Positions 1 through 10,787 of a stretch of DNA of 64,000 nt are shown here, piece by piece. Position numbers and translations under genes: made by a program. The stretch is from NCBI GenBank assembly GCA_030704615.1, contig CM060732.1, forward strand, positions 14,260,001 to 14,324,000, given 5' to 3'. Position 1 is the first letter of the stretch. Every line of letters begins with the position of its first letter. The notes under the pieces were generated by a model, which ran no database searches, had not been told where the DNA came from, and saw nothing but the letters and a program-made list of their open reading frames with translations. The DNA is from Takakia lepidozioides (taxonomy: Eukaryota; Streptophyta; Takakiopsida; Takakiales; Takakiaceae).

Positions 1-1570
1 TTGGATGCAGAGTCTATCTCACTACACTACCAAATTTGTTGCTAGTTCATTCCAGGCTGAACACCGTGTCCTTTGTACGGCGTGGAAGGATGCACCCACA
101 TTTGATGACGCGGAGGTTAAGTTTGCTATCATCGAGGCTTGGTGGAACACGTCAGGTGCAGTGGAGACAACCAATCTGGGAGCCTTGCACAGCTGGTTGG
201 GGTGGTGGCATTTCCGGTATCGACAGTTCGGATAGTACATGCGAGAGGTATGATGCTGTCATTTTCGTGCAATTGTCTTTCTATTACGGACCTTTCCATT
301 GGTCCCTCACCATTGTTTGTGTCCTTGTAGGAGCGTTGCTTGGAATCCGACATGGACATGCTGAACACGAATATGGCAGAATCAGTCCACTCCTCCTGGC
401 GAGCGTCTTCTGCCGCACATCTGGTGGACGTAGTGACGGCCACAACGGAGGACATCGACCGAGCAATCATGCAGCAAGCCACGTACTATAAGTTCATGAG
501 CGGGAAACAATGGGGCTTTGGGCCGGACAGGGAGGAATTGTTGGTACAAACAGCTTTGAGGTCGAAGAATCCACTGAAATGGGCGACAGCATTGCGAGAG
601 AAGATCAAAAGGACGCCTCTGCACCGCAGAGGTGAACACCTAGAGGGGGACGTCCGTACTCGCTCTGTGAGGCGGAGGATTGAAGAGGAACCCGGGTGCG
701 AAGAAGATTCCTGGAGATCGACAGGAACATTCGGACAGCACCTCAAGGTCCCGTCATGTTGCCGCACAATGTGTCTTCCAGCAGTGGAAGCCCAAGAAAT
801 TCCAGATCGCCATCGCCTTCAAACGGGGATTCCGTGCGAGAAATTCCCACCGCTCGCTTGCCCCAGATTCCGCCCGCTGTTATGCCTCCCTGCTCCTACT
901 TTTACAGGAAGATTTGTCCATGCAAAAGTTTGCGGAGGCGACAACCACCCAGTTTTGGTTCTGCAGGCACGACATACAAACAATGCCAGAGGCTCCCTCG
1001 GTGTGGCGGGTGGAACTTGGCTGCGATCTGAGTCAGGTTGAGGCCGACGCCCTTACCGCCGCAGGATTTTGGATGGTGCAGCGCACTGACGTCCCCAGAC
1101 AACCATTTCCACTTCCACAGCCTCCACCACCGACCCCTGTGAGAGCAAGAACAATGGGACACGACAGCTCTAAGCATCCTACACACCGTTGGGGGAAACC
1201 GAAGAGGCGGCGACCTCCCTCAAACGCGAACGAGACAATGATGGGGAATGCACTTCGGATGAACTGTACAATCCAGAGCTCGACAAAAGTGCCCCCACCA
1301 GGCTTCAGGCGTGTGTATCAGATGGCCACGGCAGGCTCAGCTGTTCGCAATGAGGTGTACACCATCACCATTTCAGAATTACCCACCTGCAATTGCACCG
1401 ACTTCCAGATCATGGCGAACAAGGGGGCATCATACTGCCCTTGCAAGCATCTGTACTACGTGTACCTAAAGAGACTCCGGTGTAATTCCACAACTCATCA
1501 CTTCATACATGCACCAGGGTTGAGCCCCCAAGAGGTGCGCACTCTTCTGAATATGGATCCAGGGGACTAG
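1..1570 (+). pseudogene. Gene A copy 1: MULE-type transposase with SWIM finger, 5'-truncated
   Basis: Two exons are visible, 1-247 and 331-1570, separated by an 83 bp GT-AG intron. Exon 1 retains only the segment just after the C-x-F-H landmark (MQSLSHYTTKF). Exon 2 starts ERCLESD and carries the catalytic-Glu motif NMAESVHSSW near 370-400. It ends in a SWIM zinc finger, CNCTDF followed by CPCKHLYYVY, near 1390-1460. SWIM fingers bind DNA or protein in MULE transposases. The copy is broken: TAG at 233-235 replaces the CAG present in the copy at 5751-9345, and small indels shift the frame between about 700 and 1030. I infer it is a dead transposase. The family assignment rests on motif order. 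Confidence 0.75.
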
Positions 1571-2204
1571 TGAGCTTGGCTTGTGGTCCCCAACCATGGT
1601 ACGCCCATCCTTTTCGGAGTTTCAGTTGTAGTAGAACTGTACTGCTGCAAGTACCTCTGAGTCTGGCCACAGAAAGGTCGGACTTATGTCTTGCCTACCA
1701 GTAACCTGTTTTACTCAAACTAAGATAATACTATGTCATTCACTTCTGTTTCTACGTGCTTGTATTTTTGTTTGTTGGAGGGTTCCTATTTTTCTGCTTT
1801 GGTTCAATCGCGGCAGAAGGGTCAGCTTCATTCCAATGTTAAGGCATGTAAAACCGCGGAATACTCTATACAGGCCAGTATGCGACGTCATTTTGCCGTG
1901 GTATACTGGATTTCTCGTTGCACGGTCAATCATTTCCATGAGCAGATCTAAAAAACCATGAGCGGACTTGTTACTGATGACATATCTTCGCCACATTACA
2001 GGATGTGGAACTTCCAAAAACGGCAAGGTCAAATTAAAAAACTATTATTTTAATACTTGTTTAATCTGCCGCATTTCCAAATTTGGAGGAGTCCGCGCAT
2101 GAAATCCGCGTGTCTTAGACTTCGGCTCACCGCTCATGCGGCTCATGCGGCTCATGGCTCATGGCTCATGGCTCATGGTTTCTGCTCATGAAATAGTAAA
2201 CCTC
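1..2204 (+). mobile_element. Gene A-only MULE, right part (copy 1)
   Basis: This is the right-hand part of a Mutator-like element cut by the window edge. It holds the end of the gene A coding region, about 550 bp of 3' sequence, and a right terminus at 2121-2204 built of repeated GCTCATG units and closing in ctcatgaaatagtaaacctc. The same terminus, inverted, opens the neighbouring element at 4842, so the two elements face each other as a large inverted repeat. The left end and any target duplication lie outside the window. Compared with the 4842 element, the 3' region lacks a segment of roughly 270 bp that contains two CGGCGCCG-type palindromes. Confidence 0.7.
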
Positions 2205-2572
2205 GCCGTCGCCGTTTGCGACCCCCGACGATAAGCCCAAAAAAAACGCGTCATAGTTTGCGACACATGGGGGTCGCAGGCAGCGACGACAGGGCTTTCT
2301 AGGTTTAGGTTTAGGGCCTTTGGGGGTTTTTAGTTTTTATTTTTTTCATATGGTACTTGGGTAGGGTGTTTTTTTTTTTTTTATGGTTTAGCTTGTTGTT
2401 GTGGACCTTCTTGTAGATTGTGACGTTCATTTTGATAATTCTCTTGATACCACATATGTATGTGGTTCTCCAACATATTCATTGCCTCTGCCTTCTTTCT
2501 TGAAAGACTACCAGCCACAGCCATATTTGATCAATCATAGAAATAAGCTACAATATGCATGTACATGTACAA
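2205..2572. other. Stretch without a recognisable gene
   Basis: The sequence between the MULE end and the acidic coding remnant holds a C/G-rich segment (about 2205-2300), two TTTAGG-like units near 2302-2320, and T-rich runs up to about 2395. I see no gene, and the two telomere-like units are too few to mean a telomere. Confidence 0.4.
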
Positions 2573-2990
2573 TCAATCGAAGGGATGGGTACAGTTCGGT
2601 GCAAGAATTGTTATGTAGCTTTGATTTTGTGTCTCATCAACTTGAACATCATCATCCGGAGCTTTTTCATCCTCATCAAGCTGCAAGTCTTCTTGGTCAT
2701 CGAAGTCATCGTCATAAATGGTCCGGCCGTCAAAAGGCACCTCCGAATCATCCTTCATCTCGTTGTCAATGGCCGTGTCTTTGTCTCCTTCTCCATCATC
2801 CGTATCTTCTGGAGCTTCATCATATAGGGTCCGGGATGCATTGTCCAGGCCGTCATCATCCTCTTCTACCCCCTCTACCCAACCTCCATCATCAGCATCA
2901 TTATGACCGGTCTCTTCGTCCACCGCAATTGCCTCACCCCATGGAGATCCGAGACCATGATTGTCGCGGCCCTTTGCCTTGAGGGCAGGG
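2573..2990 (-). pseudogene. Acidic C-terminal tail of an unidentified protein
   Basis: The minus strand reads about 135 residues rich in Asp and Glu (for example DNASRTLYDEAPEDTDDGEG and YDDDFDDQEDLQLDEDEKA) before a stop. The open frame continues upstream to 3148, but composition changes sharply near 2990 into proline-rich sequence that looks non-coding and overlaps the LTR-like region. Acidic tails of this kind occur at the ends of transposases and chromatin proteins, but nothing here identifies a family. I treat it as a terminal exon remnant of unknown identity. Confidence 0.35.
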
Positions 2991-3061
2991 GGGTCGGGAC
3001 ACAGGAGGGGCTGCCCCTGTGGTGGGGGCAGTAGCAGCGATAGGTACGGGGGCTGAAGCAC

Positions 3062-3687
3062 CCTTGAGTGCCCAAGGCACTCAAGGAGGCGGAGGCGCTC
3101 ACTAGGTGGAGCCCCGCACACCGGGTTGCGGTGGGGGTGGCTCCACAAGGGGTGGTGGTAGCTTAGCGGGACTTAGTGGGGGTGGCATAGAACTCACCAT
3201 GGGGTGGAGACCTCGAGGTGGGAGTCGTGGGGAGTCTTGGGACTCATCACAGTCCATTGGGGCCGCGGCGAGTGGGCCAAGACTCACCGCGACTCACCAC
3301 CGAGAATCGAGGGTCTTCGTGGTGGTTCACCATAAAATGGCATGGCTGTTTGTGGAACCCCCGCGGACAGCTACAGAAGTATATATAGGGAGTAGTAACC
3401 CCGAGAACGGTGCAAGCCCGTTGGTGACCAAAAACTAGTGAATAAGCGAGCGAGCCGGAAAGCGACCAAAAAGCGGGGAGCTGTTCCAGACTGCCAACTA
3501 CCAAAGGGAATTCCCGCTGGTTCCAAATCGGTGGAGGGTTCTTCGGGAGAACAAAGGGGGACCGTTATGCCCCGGTGAGCAGCCGAAGCTCCAAGTTGGC
3601 CCGGCGGCCAGGTTGGGAGTTAGGTGCGCGCATCAAAGCGAGTATCTATGACTTGAGGGGGAGCTTACCGAAGTGAGGTGTGCGACA
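3062..3687 (+). repeat. 5' LTR of a Ty3/gypsy-like retrotransposon (left limit uncertain)
   Basis: The right boundary is firm: the sequence ends in ...gcgaca, then two bases, then a primer-binding site at 3690-3701 that matches initiator-Met tRNA. A TATA box lies at 3380-3389, about 300 bp before the LTR end, as expected for a U3/R promoter. The left boundary was set at a TG near 3062, where a G-rich tract begins, but no second LTR is available for comparison. The 3' half of this retrotransposon is missing; the copy is cut in gag near 4494. Confidence 0.55.
3380..3389 (+). promoter_or_regulatory. TATA box of the LTR
   Basis: TATATATAGG lies inside the LTR, upstream of the gag open frame and in the same direction. 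Transcription would be expected to start some 30 bp further on. Confidence 0.55.
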
Positions 3688-3689
3688 CT

Positions 3690-3701
3690 TGGTATCAGAG
3701 C
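3690..3701 (+). other. Primer-binding site (initiator-Met tRNA type)
   Basis: TGGTATCAGAGC starts two bases after the LTR end. It is the classical plant retrotransposon site complementary to the 3' end of initiator-Met tRNA, and it defines both the LTR end and the element's orientation. Confidence 0.85.
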
Positions 3702-3742
3702 TTAGAGTTCAGTACGCGATCGTCCTTGGGATTGGCCTCATC

Positions 3743-4494
3743 ATGGGGTCGGGCAAGCCAAAGCGAAAGCGGAACGGCCCAAAAGATGATGACCCTGGTG
3801 AGCCCGATGGGGGCGACGTGTCACCGAGGCGGCCGTTTGAGGAAGCGATGCATGCTTCTGAAAATGAGGCCGCGCAAGAGTGGGAGGAATCTGAGGAGTC
3901 GGAGCCCGAGGAATCCTTGAGAGCTCCGACAAACCAACAGATGCCTCCCATGCCGGCAGCCTTTTGGGAAGGGTTGCTGGCGCAGTTTGGCGGGACATTG
4001 AAAGACGTGTTGAAGGCGGCTAATGCCACTTCCACTAAGGCGAAGTTTAAGGTGAAGCCTAAGGAACCCGGCACCTTCGAGGGCATCCGAAATCGGAAGG
4101 CACTCAACACCTGGCTCCTGGAGCTAGAGCAGTACTTCCGGGCGGCCAAGTTGAGTGACGAGGATCGGGTGGAAGTGGCTCCCACCTATTTGAGGGGCTA
4201 TGCTCAACAATGGTGGCAGAAACGCCTTCACGACCGAGGTCCAAGCCCGGAAACCTTGAACTGGAGTGGGTTCAAGGAATTGATGAAGAGACAGTTTGTG
4301 CCCCTCAACGTGTCCTGGATCGCCCGGGACAAGATGAGGAATTTGAAGCAAACAGATGACATTGGGGATATGTCCAGGTTTTTAATGTGCTGTTGCTCGA
4401 AGTCGCGGATATGGCAGAACCAGAAATGGTCTTCAACTTTGTGGCGGGACTGGCCCCATGGGCCAGGCGGAAGTTGGAGGAGAAGCCACCGTGC
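3743..4494 (+). pseudogene. Gag polyprotein, partial (Ty3/gypsy-like)
   Basis: The frame opens at 3743 (MGSGKPKRKR), 42 bases after the primer-binding site. A charged N-terminal region is followed by a Retrotrans_gag-type capsid domain: PGTFEGIRNRKALNTWL, LRGYAQQWWQKRL and FKELMKRQFVPLN, between about 4065 and 4320. Near 4380 one base is lost or gained. The next frame then continues as FNFVAGLAPWARRKLEEKPP, a typical gag segment, up to about 4490. There the sequence switches abruptly to gene A exon 1. No zinc knuckle, protease or polymerase follows. Gag would form the virus-like particle of the retrotransposon; this copy is truncated and frameshifted. Confidence 0.8.
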
Positions 4495-4841
4495 GGTGTT
4501 CGATGGCTCCCAATTCCTACGCTATAGTGTGTTGTCCTCCGCAACTTGGGAGAGCCTGAATCCCAAATGAGGGAGGACTTTGCAGAGTGACGGAGACTTA
4601 CCTTTGTTCCAAATTTAAGCTCAAACCGGGCACAGTGTATTTGGAAGAAGAAAGGAATGATGTCCCTGGACAGGTTGATGAGACCATTGTCGTGCTACAT
4701 GCCGACAGAGGTTGCGGAATCGAGTGGCACGTACCCCCATCAGAAACCATTTTGTATCGCACTGTGGGAATGCCCATTCCCAAATCAGTCGCTGCCCACA
4801 CCATCCACAAAGGAGTCGAGAACCGACAGGCAGCCACTGCC
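4495..4841 (+). pseudogene. Gene A 5' exon fragment
   Basis: From about 4502 the sequence reads MAPNSYAIVCCPPQLG and then LCRVTETYLCSKFKLKPGTVYLEEERND up to ENRQAATAEV. This matches, with substitutions, the gene A N-terminus at 9345-9030 (minus strand) and at 13877 and 53362. It stops exactly where a MULE left end begins at 4842. It keeps a frame (KFKLKPGTVYLEEE) that is disrupted in the copy at 5751-9345, so it is useful for reconstructing the original reading. One in-frame stop lies near 4550. It follows gag directly with no spacer, so it is either a recombination junction or a remnant of an element cut by the 4842 insertion. Confidence 0.65.
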
Positions 4842-7800
4842 GAGGTTTACTATTTCATGAGCAGAAACCATGAGCCATGAGCCATGAGCCGCATGAGCCG
4901 CATGAGCGGTGAGCCGAAGTCTAAGACACGCGGATTTCATGAGCGGACTCCTCCAAATTTGGAAATGCGGCAGATTAAACAAGTATTAAAATAATAGTTT
5001 TTTTATTTGACCTTGCCGTTTTTGGAAGTTCCACATCCTGTAATGCGGCGAAGATATGTCGTCAGTAACAAGTCCGCTCATGGTTTTTTAGATCCGCTCA
5101 TGGAAATGATTGACCGTGCAACGAGAAATCCAGTATACCACGGCAAAAGGACGTCGCATACTGACATGTATAGAGTATTCCGCGGTTTTACATGCCTTAA
5201 CATTGGAATGAAGCTGACCCTTCTGCCGCGATTGAACCAATAGAGTCTGCACCAATAAAGTCTGCAGTACTTCACAATTCCGTCATTTTCGGGTATTCGG
5301 CGGGAAAGATTTGCGACTCAACTGGGAAATGCGGTGCCGCATTAGGGCTCGCACGTGCGAAATTTCTGGGGAGTTTGGTGTTGGCGACGGTCGGCTCCTT
5401 GAAGGCTGGGTGAGACTATCTTGCTATGACGAAGGCCGCATCTACCAGTACCTACGACGTTACTTGGAAATGCGGCGCCGCATTTCCTTGCCGGGGGTCG
5501 AATGAGGAAAGCAAAGTTTGGGAGAGCAGAAAAACAGCAACCCTCCAACAAAAAAAAATACATGCACGTGGAAACAGAAGTGAATGACATAGTATTATCT
5601 TAGTTCAAGCAAAACAGGTTACTGGTAGGCAAGGCATAAGTCCGACCTTTCTATGGCCAGACTCAGAGGTACTTGCAGCAGTACAGTTCTACTACAACTG
5701 AAACTCCGAAAAGGATGGGCGTACCATTGTGTTGGGACCGCAAGCCAAGCTCACTGGTCCCTTGGATCCATATTCAGAAGAGTGTGCACCTCTTGGGGGC
5801 TCAACCCTGGTGCATGTATGAAGTGATGAGTTGTGGAATTACATCGGAGTCTCTTTAGGTACACGTAGTACAGATGCTTGCAATGGCAGTATGATGCCCC
5901 CTTGTTCGCCATGATCTGGAAGTCGGTGCAATTGCAGGTGGGTAATTCTGAAATGGTGATGGTGTATACCTCATTGCGAACAGCTGAGCCTCCCGTGGCC
6001 ATCTGATACACACGCCCAAAGCCTGGTGGGGGCACTTCTGTCGAGCTCTGGATTGTACAGTTCATCCGAAGTGCATTCCCCATCCTTGTCTCGTTCACTT
6101 TTGAGGGAGGTCGCCGCCTCTTCGGTTTCCCCCAATGGTGTGTAGGATGCTTAGAGCTGTCGTGTCCCATTGTTCTTGCTCTCACAGGGGTCGGTGGTGG
6201 AGGCTGTGGAAACGGAAATGGTTGTCTGGGGACGTCAGTGCGCTGCACCATCCGAAATCCTGTGGCGGTAAGGGCGTCGGCCTCAACCTGGCTCAGATCG
6301 CAGCCTGGTTCCACCGGCCACACCGGGGGAGCCTCTAGCATTGTTTGTATGCCGTACTTGGGCTTTCCATACACGCAAGTCATAATGTTGTGCCTGCAGA
6401 ACCAGAACTGGGTGGTTGTCGCCTCCGCAAACTTTGCATGGACAAATCTTCTTGTAATAGTAGGAGCAGGGACAGCCCCATCTGGATTCCTCCTTATCAT
6501 CTCTAAACAACGTTGCCATGTATCCACTCAAATTGCGGAACACCTGCCTCGAAACGACGGCTTTGTGCGAGCAATTCTCCACTGTGATGCAGACACAGTC
6601 GTCTCCACAATGGCTTGGCCATACTGCATAACAGCGGGCGGAATCTGGGGCAAGCGAGCGGTGGGAATTTCTTGCACATACTCCCCGCTTGAAGGCAATG
6701 GCGATCTGGAATTTTTTTGGGCTTCCATTGCTGGAAGACACATTGTGCGGCAACATGACGGGACCTTGAGGTGCTATCCGAATGTTCCTATCGGATCTCC
6801 AGGAATCCTCTTCGCACCCGGGTTCCTCTTCAATCCTCTGCCTCACAGGGCAAGTAAGGACATCCCCCTCTAGGTATTCACCTCTGCGGTGCAGATGCGT
6901 CCCTTTGATCTTCTCTCGCAATGCTGTCGCCCATTTCAGTGGATTCTTCGACCTCGAAGCTGTTCGAACCAACAATTCCTCCCTGTCCGGCCCAAAGCCC
7001 CATTGTTTCCCGCTCAGGAACTTGTAGTACGTGGCTTGCTGCATGATTGCTCGGTCGATGTCCTCCGTTGTGGCCGTCACTACGTCCACCAGATGTGCGG
7101 CAGAAGACGCTCGCCAGGAGGAGTGCACTGATTCTGCCATATTCGTGTTCGGCATGTCCGTGTCGGAATCCAAGCAACGCTCCTACAAGGACACAAACAA
7201 TGGTGAGGGACCAATGGAAAGGTCCGTAATAGAAAGAAAATGACAGCATCATACCTCTTGCATGTACTGTCCAAACTGTCGATAACGGAAATGCCACCAC
7301 CCCAACCAGCTGTGCAAGGCTCCCAGATTGGTTGTCTCCACTGCACCTAACGTGTTCCACCAAGCCTCGATGATAGCAAACTTAACCTCCGCGTCATCAA
7401 ATGTGGGTGCATCCTTCCACGCCGTACAAAGGACACGGTGTTCAGCCTGGAATGAGCTAGCAACAAATTTGGTAGTGTAGTGAGATAGACTCTGCATCCA
7501 ATGGAATCCACAGGATCTCTCTTTCCCCTCCATTGGAACATTGGGGTCCTCACCATACACACGCCGCACCGCTGCCCAGTTGGCCTGAGCGTTGTCTGCC
7601 ATGAATCCCCTGAAATTGGGCTCTGGCAATCCCGCCCTTGCCATCTCCTCGTTTATGCCCTCCCACAAATGCATCTCCGACTGTGTGTCCTCCCCTTTCA
7701 TCTCGCAGATTGCAATCGTCATGAGTCTCTTGGAGTGATAGTCATAAACATGCGCACCCATAGTCACCCACTGATGGTTTGTAATTCGCTTGATGTGATC

Positions 7801-9350
7801 AAACATCACCCAAGCATTTGACAAGTTTCCAGTTGTCATGCGAGTGACCAAGTCGACTCCACTCCCAGGCCCACACGTCGACATTTTAAAAATGTAACAA
7901 CGATCGGATTCGCTGCCTTGCCCTGGAAACCTGCTACCTTGGATGTAGTGATATCCAGTCATTCGTTTCACCTCCAGGATTGAGTGCATGTCCGACCCCC
8001 GGCCGAACTCCTGCTTGCAAGATACGATGTGATTCCCCACATTCGGACTACAAACGTGCGAGACGGACTCCAACAGGTCAAGCATCTCCTCTTCGTTCAA
8101 GGGCACTCGGTCTGAACCATCTTCAGACATGATTTTGCCAAGAGCAATCTTTTGGGCTGCCTTCACCTGAATCTGCTTTGGTCTGGCTCCGGGGCTCAAT
8201 TTCACCTCCTCTTTTATGATGTCGTGTGCTTCCTGCACAGCCTCACGCATGTTGCCTCTTGCCAAGGGGTGGCAGTGGACCCCAACGTGTATGCAAGCTC
8301 TAGTCAAGTCCGGGAGCAAATGGATAACGTAATATTGCTTGGCTCTGCACATGGACATGCACGTCGGTGGTTCTTTGCAATGTGCGCTCTTGAAAGTACC
8401 CGCAGGAGCTTGGCTGGAGACAATGAATGGATGATGCGTTGAGCCAGTCCAATCCATCTCATTTCTCCGCCCTCCTTTGGAGAGAAAGTGGAAGCAGGCG
8501 GGATTGAGGCACCTCAGCTTCCCCGCACTGAGGACGTATCGTACACGAACACCATCAGCAATTTTTGTGCTACTGGTCTTCACACACCAGGGGTTTCTGT
8601 CATGCTTTCGATCCATGTCTGTTAACATCCCTGAGGCTTTGTTTGAGGAAGTAACAGGTGGAAACTCGTAGATGACATTGCCATCGACTTCGGGAGGCAG
8701 ATACGTTACCTTCCTAACTGGAAATTTGGCATAGTCGAGAGCAGCCAGCTCGGAGCGAGAACCATCGAGGTGATGTTCCGTAGGAGCTGCACAATGGACC
8801 GGGTTGGAGTTATGGTCAAGGGTACATGTGTAGCACCTGCAGAGACGTCCATGTCGGATTTGAACGACCGTGTGGAGGACATGGGGACCTCAATGCACTC
8901 ATCTTCCTTGTCGGAAATGTCAAATACGTTCACACGAGAAGCTATGGAGGGTCTTGACGGTCCAGGTCGGGAATGATTATCGTTGCATACCTCTCTGTTG
9001 GCAGTGGCCGCCTGTCGGTTTCCAGACTCCTTTGTGGATGGTGTGGGCAGCGACTGATTCGGAAAGGGAATGGGCATTCCCACAGCTCGGTACAGGATGG
9101 TGTCTGATGGGGGTACGTGCCATTCGATTCCGCAACCTCCGTCGTTACCTAGCACACGACAATGGTTCTCGTCAACCTGTCCAGGAACATCCTTCCTTTC
9201 TTCTTCCCAATAAACTGTGCCGGTTTGAGCTTGAATTGGAACAAAGGTAAGTTTCAGTCACTCTGCAAAGTCCTCCCTCGTTTGGGATCCAGGCTCTCCC
9301 AAGTTGCGGAGGACAGCAAACTATAGCGTAGGAATTCGGAGCCATCGAAG
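4842..9350 (-). mobile_element. Gene A-only MULE, inverted (copy 2)
   Basis: The left terminus at 4842 reads GGTTTACTATTTCATGAGC and then repeated CATGAGC units to about 4930. It is the inverse of the terminus at 2204. The element carries one gene, the transposase on the minus strand, whose 3' end faces this terminus. I could not find a matching right terminus. The homologous sequence ends near gene A's start (about 9345-9360), so the right limit given is approximate. The segment at about 5230-5515, absent from copy 1, holds two palindromes of the AAATGCGGYGCCGCATTT type at about 5325 and 5470. Confidence 0.6.
5751..9345 (-). pseudogene. Gene A copy 2: MULE-type DDE transposase with SWIM finger
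   Basis: Exon 1 runs from ATG 9345 to 7255 and exon 2 from 7182 to 5751, with a 72 bp GT-AG intron. The N-terminus is followed by a Cys/His-rich region (CKEPPTCMSMCRAK, CIHVGVHCH), then an RNase H-like core. The core shows a first Asp in VMFDHIKR, a second in MADNAQAN, then C-x-F-H and the Glu motif NMAESVHSSW. The C-terminus holds a SWIM finger (CNCTDF, CKHLYYVY). The part 8628-7249 is one uninterrupted frame of 459 codons. Damage includes a frameshift near 9200, a frameshift near 6760, and TGA at 6528-6530 where copy 4 has Arg before VDT, which implies CGA to TGA. The protein would cut and rejoin element ends in the nucleus; this copy cannot encode the full chain. Confidence 0.8.
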
Positions 9351-9696
9351 ACCGCACGAAGTTGGCAAGTGCGAGGTTCAGTATAGCAACAGACCAAGGC
9401 TCACAGACACCATATAAGTGGATCTGCGGAGTCCATCGACGATTGGAAGTCGCACATTGAAGTGGAAAGTATTGTTTCAAGCTACATGCATGAAGGTGGG
9501 AGGTGTGATTCCATAGCCAGTAAGTATGACAATGATGGCCGATTCGGCGACGAAATAACATCTCCTGACAGTTTCTCCTGAGGGTGGATCCAGCAGTAGT
9601 CTCGGTGCAGACATGAACGTTCGCACTGATAAGTGCCAGGACTGTTAGTTAAAAAGGTCAGACAACCAAGTTGTGCTCATCAAGACAGGCCGCAAT
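9351..9696. other. Stretch without a recognisable gene
   Basis: The segment lies between the start of gene A copy 2 and the next MULE terminus. It presumably contains the 5' flank of gene A, but I see no TATA box I would trust, no inverted terminus and no homology to other parts of the window. Confidence 0.3.
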
Positions 9697-9915
9697 GAGG
9701 TTTGCTATTTCATGAGCATGAGCGGCATGAGCGGCATGAGCGGCATGAGCAGAGTAGTAACACAATCGGTTTTCATGAGCAGAAGTACAAATTTCGAAAA
9801 TAAAAAACAATAAAAAACAATTAAAAAAAACAATAAAAAACAATAATTTAATGCAATGTGTCAGAAAAAACAAATATATTATTCGGGCCCTTGAAGGGAA
9901 ATTGCACTTTTGACA
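9697..9915. repeat. MULE terminus (gene A side), left orientation
   Basis: GGTTTGCTATTTCATGAGC is followed by four GGCATGAGC-like iterons, an A-rich tract and a conserved block ending near 'cttgaagggaaattgcacttttgacag'. The same block, inverted, closes the 44307-57851 element, and it recurs at 20217. Short iterated subterminal motifs are typical transposase-binding regions in MULEs. No target duplication could be assigned here. Confidence 0.65.
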
Positions 9916-9969
9916 GTTGTGCTCATGATATTTTGTCTTCCGCTCATGCCAATTCCTAGCGACATGTGC

Positions 9970-10335
9970 AAATATGGCGCCGAATTTCGCGGTAATAGGG
10001 TCCGTAACCTGAAAAACCGCGACGTATTTCGCGGCAATAGGTCTCTCTGGCGAAAAATGGTGCCGAATTCCGCGGCTATAGGTCCCCTCATGACAGGTAA
10101 TTCGGCGCCATTTTTCCAGTGCATGTTCGACTTAGCCAGTTTTCGGCCCAAAAAAGAGAAATTCGGCGCCATTTTTTCCAGACACGTACCAGTGCATGTT
10201 GGGACTTAGCCAGTTTTCGGCCCCAAAAAGAGAAATTCGGCGCCATTTTCCCAAACACAGGTACCAGTGCATGTTGGGACTTAGCGAGTTTTCGGGCCCC
10301 AAAAAGCAGAAATTCGGCGCCATTTTTCCAGAAAT
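9970..10335. repeat. 75-bp palindrome array (gene A 3' type, inverted)
   Basis: GGCGCC centres lie at 9976, 10104, 10165, 10239 and 10316, in units containing 'ttagccagttttcggcccc' and 'accagtgcatgttgggac'. The array is the inverse of the arrays at 19620-19920 and 57100-57615, which follow gene A. Here it precedes the gene A 3' remnant at 10430-10556, so the order end-array-gene A is preserved in inverted orientation. Open frames through it are repeat artefacts. Confidence 0.75.
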
Positions 10336-10429
10336 GGCCCCAGAACTGCTTCTGTTGGATCTCAGTTTGAATGGAATATTGCCTCATTCCAGGAGTTTTG
10401 GGTGCATTTCATTACACTGCAAAAAAAAA

Positions 10430-10556
10430 GTCTGATAACAGCAAAATGCATTGAAAATATCCATATGGAGGTTCCGTTTGCCCCATCAATGATTTCTGGA
10501 TCCGAAGAAGGAGTTTTGTGCAGCTCGTCCACGCCGGTCGCTTTAACCATCTCGGC
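10430..10556 (-). pseudogene. Gene A 3'-end remnant
   Basis: The minus strand matches the last codons and immediate 3' flank of gene A copies 3 and 4 (the ELHKLL segment, and the flank with ccatatggaggattcc). The match stops near 10556, and 10557-10787 up to the assembly gap shows no gene I recognise. It marks a second, inverted gene A that was deleted, or that lies collapsed in the gap. Confidence 0.6.
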
Positions 10557-10787
10557 CCGTCATCCTCTCCCTTCAGGATAAAAGATAAGTAACTTCGACT
10601 TTCTTAGCAAAATCACACGGACTCTGGTTTTAGAAATCGGTCAATCCACGCGTGTTAACCTTGGTTTTTCCAACGGACTAATCGAAAGAGTGGATGCCTG
10701 TACCGTTGGTATATATTATCATTATGACTTGTCAGCATCCTACGGATTTGAACCTGTGCCCTTCAACTTAGAGGTTTGTTGCTCTTC

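Noticed and set aside
2300-2325. Telomere repeat
   Set aside because: Only about two TTTAGGG-like units are present, inside the sequence and next to T-rich DNA.
2991-3148. N-terminal extension of the acidic protein on the minus strand
   Set aside because: Composition changes to Pro/Leu/Ser-rich and the region overlaps the LTR-like sequence, so coding is unlikely.
9970-10390. Open frames such as MAPNFSFLGRKLAKSQH in the 75-bp arrays (also at 19520-19970 and 57000-57635)
   Set aside because: They are repeat artefacts read through non-coding arrays, present on both strands and tied to the unit length.
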